Positions 7,993 through 13,817 of a stretch of DNA of 17,380 bases are shown piece by piece. Every line of letters begins with the position of its first letter. Position 1 is the stretch's first letter. The DNA comes from Palsa-965 sp044448685 (GTDB lineage Bacteria; Bacteroidota; Bacteroidia; Palsa-965). The notes under the pieces were generated by a model, which was given only the letters and a program-made list of their open reading frames with translations, was not told the origin of the DNA and did no database searches. The stretch covers positions 1-17,380 of the forward strand of contig JBIOHC010000064.1 of assembly GCA_044448685.1 (NCBI GenBank), read 5' to 3'. The translations under genes and the position numbers were made by a program.

Positions 7993-9108
7993 TCATATCA
8001 GGGAAAGCAGGAACCCGCTCAGGGAGCCACCCAATATAATCCAGAAAGAGTTGATTTTGGGCAACCCGAAAGCGATCAGGAGGGAGGCCAGGGCAATGAG
8101 GATTGTTCTCCAGCCTGTAACTGTATTTTTTCCCATTTCATAACATATGGCGAGGATGATGGCTACAGAAGCCACATTCACGGCATCCAGAAAAGCGGAA
8201 AAGATTTTAGAGTTCCGCATCAGTTTGACAAGTGGATTGAGCAGGGCTACAAAAAGGAAGGAAGGAAGGAAGACTCCGAGTGTTGAAACAGCAGCACCGC
8301 TCCAGCCATTCATTTGCCAGCCAATGAATGTAACGGACGAGAATACTGGCCCGGGTGTAAATTGCCCTACGGCAATGGCATCCATAAGCTGGGAGCGGGA
8401 TAGAAGTCCGGTAGCAACCAGTTCCGAATCGAGGAAGGCGAAGAGGACATATCCGCTTCCATACAGAATGGCTCCTATTTTAAGGAAGACTAGAAAGAGA
8501 TTGGTATTGTTAATGTTTAGCATGCCGGCAGGAGCTGACTGAAGCAGGGGCAGAGGCAGGAGGCTGAAAGTGTTTCCGGAGCGAATGGAAGCAATGGACA
8601 TGGCAAGGAAACCGGCACCGAAGAGTACATAAATTTCATTGAAATGAAGTATGGAAAGAAGGAGAGCTGCTATCCCAATAAGGATAAGTTCTGTTGATTT
8701 AAGAGATTTCTTTGCAAGCGGAAAAATCGCTCCCAGCACAACAGCAATAATAGCCGGCTTGATACCATAAAAAAAAGGTTGTATGGAAGGAAGCGTTCCG
8801 TATTCCTTATACAAATAAGCGAACACCGCAGTGATGCAAACAGCAGGTAAAATAAAACACATGCCGGCAACAAGCAATCCTTTCCATCCTGCACGTTCCT
8901 GACCAATGTGTAGGGCCATTTCTGTGCTGTTAGGGCCGGGAATAAGGTTGGTGGCACCGATGAGATCCAGGAAATGCTCTTCGGTCATCCATTTCTTTTT
9001 CACCACCACTTCCTGCTGCATGAGGGCGATATGAGCTGCCGGTCCGCCGAAAGCGGTGAAGCCCAGGCGGCTGAATAAGGAGGCGAGTTGCTTTAATTCG
9101 GTGCTCAT
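7993..9108 (-). CDS. chrA: Chromate transporter, ChrA family (two-domain)
   Basis: 371 aa hydrophobic membrane protein with the duplicated CHR architecture. The N-terminal half carries GFTAFGGPAAHIALMQQEVV (16-35), then WMTEEHFLDLI and GATNLIPGPNSTEMALHIG (51-69). The C-terminal half carries FLKIGAILYGSGYVLFAFL and the matching VGQFTPGPVFSSVTFIGW. These FGGP-type and PGP motifs are diagnostic for the family, and the length is near the usual 390-400. ChrA-type proteins export chromate from the cytoplasm; many family members have not been tested, so the substrate is by family. The gene stands alone: it ends 81 bp before tetR, and a terminator separates it from the upstream 704-aa gene. Confidence 0.92.
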   Translation of the reverse strand: MSTELKQLASLFSRLGFTAFGGPAAHIALMQQEVVVKKKWMTEEHFLDLIGATNLIPGPNSTEMALHIGQERAGWKGLLVAGMCFILPAVCITAVFAYLYKEYGTLPSIQPFFYGIKPAIIAVVLGAIFPLAKKSLKSTELILIGIAALLLSILHFNEIYVLFGAGFLAMSIASIRSGNTFSLLPLPLLQSAPAGMLNINNTNLFLVFLKIGAILYGSGYVLFAFLDSELVATGLLSRSQLMDAIAVGQFTPGPVFSSVTFIGWQMNGWSGAAVSTLGVFLPSFLFVALLNPLVKLMRNSKIFSAFLDAVNVASVAIILAICYEMGKNTVTGWRTILIALASLLIAFGLPKINSFWIILGGSLSGFLLSLI

Positions 9109-9148
9109 AGGAATTCAGGAGCGAAGATAAGGAATGGGGGTATAATGC

Positions 9149-9172
9149 AAAAGAAAGATGCCGAAGGCATCT
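9149..9172 (-). terminator. Rho-independent terminator after the 704-aa gene
   Basis: Read on the minus strand, AGATGCC-TTC-GGCATCT forms a perfect 7-bp stem with a 3-nt loop (9156-9172), followed directly by TTCTTTTG. It begins 8 bp after the stop codon of the 704-aa gene and precedes chrA, so it marks the end of the receiver 1 / 704-aa transcript. Confidence 0.8.
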
Positions 9173-9179
9173 CATGGTT

Positions 9180-11294
9180 TCAAAAATTAAACTGCAACCC
9201 AGGTCCCAGGATTTCAAAAAACTTACCGCTCTTTACAAAGTATCCATACCCGAAATAGATGGGGACACTGAATTTGGCATTTTTCCGGAAAGGTTGAACT
9301 GTACCCATTATTACAATACCCAAATCAGAGGAGGAGTTATTACCTAAGTTAAGGGCATTCAACGCCAGGAAGCCGGCTCCAATGGAATAAGGCCTGAGTT
9401 TACCGGGTTCTTTCTCTTCATAAGGGGTTATGTTGAACAAGACCGAGGCACTAATACCCGACAGATCCCCTATACCACCACCTTTCCCGAAATCTTTGAC
9501 AAGCAGACCCGTCGGAAAGGAGAGTTGCAGATCATAGTTGAACTTTCTTACCAGGATAAATTTAATTTTCTTTTTAACGGGCTTGGCATCCTCGTATTTG
9601 CTTTCATCATGACTGATGGTGATAATGACCTGGGTAAATGCCGGAAGCTTGTATGTTTTGTGATCCAGGTAATCATTCAGGTTGATCATACCCTCGTTAC
9701 AATCGCTTTGGTCATAATGACCCTTTCTGGGAGATTTATCTCCGGGACAGACAACAATATTCTCAATCTTTTCAATTTCAATCAGGTCATTTTCCTTGTT
9801 CAGGAGCCGGATCTCCATATTGATGTACTGTTTGCCGTACAGGTTGTCTCCAACATCAATTTTATTGGGGTCGAACGTGAAATTAATGTCCTTGATAATG
9901 CTGTCATAAAAAACGGGCTTATTGAATCTGCTATTACCCAAAGAGATGTCTGTTTGCCCGTAATTAATGGAAATAAAATCCATCCTTGCCGGTTTCAGGT
10001 AATTCTTGACATTGAGCTGATAGGATGTTTCTTTCCTGTCGAGAAAAACTGTTATATGTTTATTTGAAATGGAAGCAGGCACCTTGAATTGAAAAAACAC
10101 GGCTTCATCCGAGGATTTAATAGTATCCAGCTTTGCCTCATCGATACCGTCAAAACGAATCTTATTGGTTTGTAATCCTCTTCCCTGTATCCTGATTTCT
10201 ATGAATTCTCCGGGATGGACTGTTAAGCCATCGTCCCAGTCATCTCCGTTTTTCCGTATGGAGATTTTTTCGATTTTCGGTTTTTCACAGATGCTGATAT
10301 TGCAGATAAACCTGTTCTTTTCCCCATCCTTTATGTATAAATACCCATCGGCCATTTTATGAAAGGAAAATGGTTTCAACCGGCATATCGCTTTTTTGTT
10401 GTTATCAACAAGTGATTCAATATACAATTCAGCTACGAGGGTTCCTCCGGAAGTTTGTCTGTCTTCAATACGGAAAGTTTTTCCCTGCTCAAAGAGAGGG
10501 TTGTAATCAGCAACAATTTGCTGACTGCCCTTGGAATCAAATGAATAGAACAATGTGTTTTGATCAAAGTTGATGTAGGAGAGTTTGAAGGGTTTGACAT
10601 TCAGATTTAACGTCAGGGTCTGGATGTTATTGGTAATGTTTCCGAGCTTATCCAAAACCGGAAGAATACTTTTCAGGGGAATGCACAGCTGTTTAGCCCC
10701 AATCGTATGCGGTCTGATAGTCAGTACCAGAAAATTCAGAAAGCTGCTCAGTTGATAATCGAAATCCTTCCCAACTACAGAAGTATTGTCAGTTTTTATG
10801 TTATACCCGTTGGTTGCAGGTATTTCAATTGTTTTCTGTTCCTCCTGAAATGCTTCAATGGATTTAATTTCAGGATTGGCGACCGGAATTACTATTGGAA
10901 GCAGTTTGAACTGATATGCATTGTTTCCGGATTTAATACCGAGGGCAGGTTTGGGAACGCTTATAATATCATTCAACTTAACTCTTCCAACATACAGGCC
11001 ACCGGGGGGGTGCTTCAAAGAATCCAGAATAAAATAATCATCGGAAGACAATAAGGATAAATGTTCATGTGTATTCTCAGGGCCTGCTTTAACATACACG
11101 GTAAGCAAGGGTTGCTGTTCATTCGAGAGGAAATACAGGTAAGGTTCTCCGGCAACTGAAATACTGTTTTTATCCGTGCTGAATTCCAGAGAATCGCTTC
11201 GTATGGAGAGTGTAATGCCGTTGCCTCCCTGACAATAAGCCAGTGTATTCACCAACATGAGTATGAAACATGCAACGAGTCTGATCTTTGTCAT
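9180..11294 (-). CDS. Exported 704-aa protein of unknown family with beta-rich domains and a barrel-like C-terminus
   Basis: I do not recognise the family. Residues 1-21 are a signal peptide (ending LAYC/QGG or nearby). The body is beta-rich with several domain-like blocks. Residues about 338-432 (PKIEKISIRKNG, TVHPGEFIEIRIQGRGL, IRFDGI) look like an IPT/TIG-type Ig fold. Cys516 and Cys532 could form a disulfide. The last 120 residues (about 586-704) consist of amphipathic strands rich in Gly and aromatics (YDLQLSFPTGLLV, GISASVLFNITPY, FSVPIYFGYGYF) and end LGPGLQFNF, like the end of an outer-membrane barrel but too short for a large one. It starts 3 bp after the stop of receiver 1, so both are translated from one mRNA controlled by the phased operator at 11818-11873. 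An envelope-facing role under the local two-component system is inferred. Confidence 0.85.
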   Translation of the reverse strand: MTKIRLVACFILMLVNTLAYCQGGNGITLSIRSDSLEFSTDKNSISVAGEPYLYFLSNEQQPLLTVYVKAGPENTHEHLSLLSSDDYFILDSLKHPPGGLYVGRVKLNDIISVPKPALGIKSGNNAYQFKLLPIVIPVANPEIKSIEAFQEEQKTIEIPATNGYNIKTDNTSVVGKDFDYQLSSFLNFLVLTIRPHTIGAKQLCIPLKSILPVLDKLGNITNNIQTLTLNLNVKPFKLSYINFDQNTLFYSFDSKGSQQIVADYNPLFEQGKTFRIEDRQTSGGTLVAELYIESLVDNNKKAICRLKPFSFHKMADGYLYIKDGEKNRFICNISICEKPKIEKISIRKNGDDWDDGLTVHPGEFIEIRIQGRGLQTNKIRFDGIDEAKLDTIKSSDEAVFFQFKVPASISNKHITVFLDRKETSYQLNVKNYLKPARMDFISINYGQTDISLGNSRFNKPVFYDSIIKDINFTFDPNKIDVGDNLYGKQYINMEIRLLNKENDLIEIEKIENIVVCPGDKSPRKGHYDQSDCNEGMINLNDYLDHKTYKLPAFTQVIITISHDESKYEDAKPVKKKIKFILVRKFNYDLQLSFPTGLLVKDFGKGGGIGDLSGISASVLFNITPYEEKEPGKLRPYSIGAGFLALNALNLGNNSSSDLGIVIMGTVQPFRKNAKFSVPIYFGYGYFVKSGKFFEILGPGLQFNF

Positions 11295-11297
11295 TTT

Positions 11298-11780
11298 CTA
11301 GTAAACAAACAGGTAAATCAGGATTACACTCAGCATTAATCCGGCTATGGCAACCAGAATCAGGGTTTCCAAAGTGTTCTTTTTCTTAGTTTCCAGTTTG
11401 TGGATCCTATTCACAATCCGGTTAATGAGCCGGTCAGCCATTGTGTTGGAGTCCTCCTCTTTAACCAGGTAATCCTGTACTCCGTAATGAGATAAGGACA
11501 TGAGATAAGAATCGTTGGTGAATGTGGTAAGGAAGAGTAAGGGCGTTTTTCCAATAAAGAGTTTAAGCCGGGCAATTATATTCATGACATTCAATTCAGG
11601 CCAATAGTCATCCAGAATGATTAAGTCGGGTTTCAGATGCATGTGCTTTATGCAGTCATCTGCCGTTTTAAATTCCACGATTTCATATTCAGGGCTTTTT
11701 CGAAATTTGGAATGGAGCAGGAAGGAATAATTGCCCTTGCTTTCAATAACGAAGAGAAGATGCTTGGTATGGCGCTTCAT
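11298..11780 (-). CDS. Tail-anchored receiver-domain protein (receiver 1)
   Basis: 160 aa. Residues 6-125 form a CheY-like receiver: Asp57 (LIILDDYW) is the expected phosphoacceptor, Thr85 the switch Thr and Lys107 (DYLVKEE) the conserved Lys. At the end of beta-1 the sequence is VIES, so only Glu13 of the usual acidic pair remains and Ser14 replaces Asp, which may weaken Mg2+ binding. No output domain follows. Instead a basic stretch (HKLETKKKN) leads to one hydrophobic helix, about 137-159, which ends the protein. By the positive-inside rule the receiver faces the cytoplasm. It aligns without gaps over its full length with the protein at 15286-15768 (about 61 identical positions of 160 counted by hand). 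It has its own promoter and operator and heads a two-gene unit with the 704-aa gene. Confidence 0.88.
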   Translation of the reverse strand: MKRHTKHLLFVIESKGNYSFLLHSKFRKSPEYEIVEFKTADDCIKHMHLKPDLIILDDYWPELNVMNIIARLKLFIGKTPLLFLTTFTNDSYLMSLSHYGVQDYLVKEEDSNTMADRLINRIVNRIHKLETKKKNTLETLILVAIAGLMLSVILIYLFVY

Positions 11781-11817
11781 TTAAATACGTAAGGCAGGGA
11801 TTATTCATGCCTCTGAA

Positions 11818-11873
11818 CAAAGGTGTAACCGGCGAATTAAAGGCGGATTAATGTCGGGTTAAAATGGAATTAA
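11818..11873 (-). promoter_or_regulatory. Phased 4xTTAA operator and promoter for receiver 1 / 704-aa unit (site 1)
   Basis: On the minus strand, TTAA occurs at 11870-11873, 11859-11862, 11848-11851 and 11837-11840, exactly 11 bp apart. The half-site extensions are TTCC, CCCG, TCCG and TTCG. After 11 more bases comes CACCTTTG (11818-11825), which fits the Bacteroidota -7 box (TAnnTTTG) except for its first base. The start codon is 37 bp further on. Spacing is identical to the sites at 13016-13071 and 15191-15246. The 11-bp direct-repeat pattern suits an OmpR/PhoB-family activator bound over the -33 region. Confidence 0.82.
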
Positions 11874-11880
11874 TTCCATT
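11863..11880. repeat. Perfect 18-bp palindrome overlapping operator site 1
   Basis: AATGGAATTAATTCCATT is its own reverse complement. It contains the promoter-distal TTAA half-site of operator 1 and lies immediately next to the terminator of the 61-aa gene. It may be a coincidence of the AT-rich half-site or an extra binding site; the other two operators have no equivalent. Confidence 0.6.
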
Positions 11881-11917
11881 AAAAAGAAAGGGCATCTGTC
11901 CAACAGAATGCCCTTTC
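11881..11917 (-). terminator. Rho-independent terminator after the 61-aa gene
   Basis: GAAAGGGCAT at 11886-11895 pairs perfectly with ATGCCCTTTC at 11908-11917. An inner CTGT/ACAG extension closes a 3-nt loop, with one bulged base. On the minus strand the stem is followed by five T residues. A smaller hairpin (AGAGGG/CCCTCT, 11929-11949) lies between it and the stop codon. The terminator ends the OmpA lipoprotein 1 / 61-aa transcript immediately before the operator of receiver 1. Confidence 0.85.
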
Positions 11918-11948
11918 GCCAACCAAACAGAGGGGAACCCCTTCCCTC

Positions 11949-12134
11949 TTATTTAGGTTTTTTATCTTCTTTCTTTGGTTTTGTGTCTGTCTTTTTAGCG
12001 TCAGTTTTTTTGTCGGATTTTTTTACTTCCTTTTTAGGCTCTTCTTTCTTAGGTGCAGTTTTAGTGCCGCTTTGAGCAAAGGATAATCCGGCGAAAAGGA
12101 ATGCAGAGGCAAGAATCAGGCTTACTTTTTTCAT
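11949..12134 (-). CDS. Small Lys-rich exported protein (61 aa)
   Basis: Starts MKKVSLILASAFLFAGLSFA and has a clean signal peptide with likely cleavage after Ala20. The mature part is about 41 residues, of which 17 are Lys, mostly as KK pairs alternating with Thr, Asp, Glu and Pro; it has no hydrophobic core and should be disordered and strongly basic. No family is recognised. A basic periplasmic peptide could bind peptidoglycan, lipid head groups or nucleic acid, but the sequence does not decide this. It follows OmpA lipoprotein 1 by 37 bp and has a strong terminator behind it, so it is probably the second gene of that transcript. Its leader carries two copies of an A-rich 15-bp unit instead of a Shine-Dalgarno sequence. 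Confidence 0.82.
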   Translation of the reverse strand: MKKVSLILASAFLFAGLSFAQSGTKTAPKKEEPKKEVKKSDKKTDAKKTDTKPKKEDKKPK

Positions 12135-12135
12135 G

Positions 12136-12165
12136 TTTAGTTGTTTTGGTTTTAGTTGTTTTGAT
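12136..12165. repeat. Tandem 15-bp repeat in the leader of the 61-aa gene
   Basis: TTTAGTTGTTTTGGT and TTTAGTTGTTTTGAT lie end to end and match at 14 of 15 bases. On the transcribed minus strand this gives two A-rich units (CAAAACAACTAAA) directly before the start codon. A-rich leaders assist translation initiation in Bacteroidota, so a translational role is a reasonable inference. Confidence 0.7.
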
Positions 12166-12171
12166 TTAATA

Positions 12172-13011
12172 TTATTTAGTCATCAATTTGAAGAACTGAT
12201 CCAGTTGGGGAAGGATGATGATCCGGGTTCTCCGGTTCAATGCTTTTCCTTCCTTGCTGTCATTGGATGCAACCTGCACATATTTGCTGTGTCCGGCGGC
12301 AGTCATGCGGGAAGGAGAGATCTTGTATTGATTTTCCAGTATCCGGACAACGGATGTAGCACGTTTCACGCTTAAATCCCAGTTATCCTCCAGGCATCCG
12401 GTATGAATAGGCACATTATCCGTATGTCCTTCCACAATAATTTCAATATCGGGATGTGCATTTAGGACATTCGCCACTTTCCCCAAAACAGTCTTTGCAT
12501 TTTCGGTAACCGCATATTGCCCGCTGTTGAAGAGAAGCTTATCTGAAATATCCACATACACCACACCCTTTTCTACTTTGATGTTAATGTCCTTGTCATT
12601 CACATCTTTGAGACTGCTTTTCAGGTTGGTGACAAGGATCAGATTCAGGGAGTCCTTTCGTTGTATGGCACTCTGCAAGTTCATGATATACGCATCTTTC
12701 TTGCTCATACTTTCCAGGGAAGTTTTCACACTTTCAGCCTGTTTGGAGGAGAGCACTGACATATCCTGTAAGGCCCCCAATACCTGATTGTTATTCTTTT
12801 TCAGGTAATCCACCTGAGCCTGTAAGGCAGCCCTTTCCTTGGTCATTGCAATATTATCGGCCTGGGCTTTTTTAAGCTCATCACCGCAATTCTTTTCTGT
12901 TTCTTCCGCTTTTTTATACTGAGCACTCAGGACTTTGTACTTTTTAGAGCTCACGCAGGAGAAAAGCACAACCGGAATAAGGAGGATAAGTAATCTTTTC
13001 GTCGTTTTCAT
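12172..13011 (-). CDS. OmpA-family peptidoglycan-binding lipoprotein with coiled coil (OmpA lipoprotein 1)
   Basis: 279 aa from the ATG at 13011. A start at 13035 would place eight extra residues before the signal peptide and within the operator, so it is rejected. Residues 1-18 are a lipoprotein signal peptide with lipobox LFSC (Cys19), and +2 is Val. Residues about 25-140 are rich in charged residues and Gln, and form a likely coiled coil. The C-terminal OmpA/MotB-like domain covers about 150-270, with the motifs DKLLFNSGQYAV, EGHTDNVPI, NWDLSVKRATSVVRIL, the GHSKY loop and NRRTRIII. The family binds the diaminopimelate of peptidoglycan through conserved Asp and Arg. It should tether the outer membrane to the wall. 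It is divergent from the regulator gene and follows an 11-bp phased operator. Its -7 TTTG ends only 4 bp before the ATG, which predicts a nearly leaderless mRNA. Confidence 0.93.
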   Translation of the reverse strand: MKTTKRLLILLIPVVLFSCVSSKKYKVLSAQYKKAEETEKNCGDELKKAQADNIAMTKERAALQAQVDYLKKNNNQVLGALQDMSVLSSKQAESVKTSLESMSKKDAYIMNLQSAIQRKDSLNLILVTNLKSSLKDVNDKDINIKVEKGVVYVDISDKLLFNSGQYAVTENAKTVLGKVANVLNAHPDIEIIVEGHTDNVPIHTGCLEDNWDLSVKRATSVVRILENQYKISPSRMTAAGHSKYVQVASNDSKEGKALNRRTRIIILPQLDQFFKLMTK

Positions 13012-13015
13012 CCGG

Positions 13016-13071
13016 CAAACTTCAGGGCTGCTCATTAAAGCTGAATTAATCCCGGATTAAAATGTGATTAA
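13016..13071 (-). promoter_or_regulatory. Phased 4xTTAA operator and promoter for OmpA lipoprotein 1 (site 2)
   Basis: On the minus strand, TTAA lies at 13068-13071, 13057-13060, 13046-13049 and 13035-13038, exactly 11 bp apart, with extensions TCAC, TCCG, TTCA and TGAG. After 11 bases follows GAAGTTTG (13016-13023). The layout equals sites 1 and 3. The site sits between two divergent genes. Its half-site orientation and spacing point to the lipoprotein side; the regulator promoter on the plus strand lies 45 bp away. Confidence 0.82.
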
Positions 13072-13116
13072 AGAGAAATTTACTGTGTTTCTTTTCAGGC
13101 GACGAATCAAAGAACC

Positions 13117-13124
13117 TATATTTG
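13117..13124 (+). promoter_or_regulatory. Promoter -7 box of the response regulator operon
   Basis: TATATTTG is a perfect match to the Bacteroidota -7 consensus TAnnTTTG. A T-rich stretch (TTTCTTTTC, 13088-13096) lies where the -33 TTTG box would be, but its match is only partial. The last G is 4 bp before the ATG at 13129, so the transcript should have almost no leader. Confidence 0.6.
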
Positions 13125-13128
13125 GCAT

Positions 13129-13815
13129 ATGGGAGGAACTCAAATACTTGTTATTGAAGATGAAAGAAGGGTCGCTTCTTTTATCCGTAAGGGTTTGGAA
13201 GAAGACGGATTTCAGGTGGATGTTGCATACGACGGGCTCATCGGAAAGAGGATGGCTTTGGCCTCTGTTTACGATTTGATTATTCTGGATATCAATCTTC
13301 CCCAGATTAACGGGTACGAAGTATGCAAGGAAATAAGGAATCACAACTCTTCGGTTCCGATTATCATGCTCACCGCAATGGGAACCATGGAGGATAAACT
13401 GGAAGGTTTTGATTCGGGCAGTGATGACTATATGGTGAAGCCCTTTGAGTTCAAGGAATTGCTGGCCAGGGTACGGGTTTTTTTGAAACGCTCCGGATCA
13501 CACAGTACCTCTTCCAACATCCTGAGATTGGCAGACCTCGAGATGAATATGGACTCCAAGAGCGTGAAACGTTCAGGAGAAGTTATTGATTTGACTGCCA
13601 AAGAATTTCAGCTGCTGGAATTTTTGCTCCGGAATAAAAACAAGGTCGTTTCCAGGGCGGAAATAGCGGAAAAAGTTTGGGAGATTACATTCGATAGCGG
13701 GACGAATATTATCGATGTATACGTTAATTTTCTCCGGAATAAAATTGATAAGAACCGCAGTCCGAAACTGATTCATACCCAGGTAGGAATGGGATATATC
13801 ATCAAAGAATCCTGA
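13129..13815 (+). CDS. OmpR/PhoB-family response regulator
   Basis: 228 aa. The receiver domain spans 1-120 with a complete active site: Glu10-Asp11, phosphoacceptor Asp54 (IILDINLP), Thr82 (MLTA) and Lys104 (MVKPF). A winged-helix DNA-binding domain covers about 130-226, with the family pattern LTAKEFQLLEFLL, SRAEIAEKVW, the recognition helix region NIIDVYVNFLRNKID and GMGYII. It resembles the CusR/CopR-like 'heavy metal' branch, but no metal genes are adjacent apart from the unlinked chrA. It starts 4 bp after a TATATTTG box, divergent from OmpA lipoprotein 1, and its stop is 2 bp before the kinase ATG. Proteins of this family bind tandem half-sites about 11 bp apart, exactly the pattern found three times nearby. 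It is therefore the best candidate to control the flanking genes. Confidence 0.95.
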   Translation: MGGTQILVIEDERRVASFIRKGLEEDGFQVDVAYDGLIGKRMALASVYDLIILDINLPQINGYEVCKEIRNHNSSVPIIMLTAMGTMEDKLEGFDSGSDDYMVKPFEFKELLARVRVFLKRSGSHSTSSNILRLADLEMNMDSKSVKRSGEVIDLTAKEFQLLEFLLRNKNKVVSRAEIAEKVWEITFDSGTNIIDVYVNFLRNKIDKNRSPKLIHTQVGMGYIIKES

Positions 13816-13817
13816 GC

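Noticed and set aside
7993..9108. Chromate transporter as part of the TetR operon
   Set aside because: It is upstream of the TetR operator, separated by 81 bp containing the operon promoter region, and has no functional tie to the lipid-export genes.
9525..10067. Plus-strand open frame of 180 codons
   Set aside because: Antisense to the 704-aa gene, which has a signal peptide, coupled start and terminator; the opposite frame has no such support.
13012..13035. Upstream start (ATG at 13035) for OmpA lipoprotein 1
   Set aside because: It would add eight residues before the lipoprotein signal peptide and place the start codon inside operator 2; the ATG at 13011 gives a normal signal peptide with lipobox.
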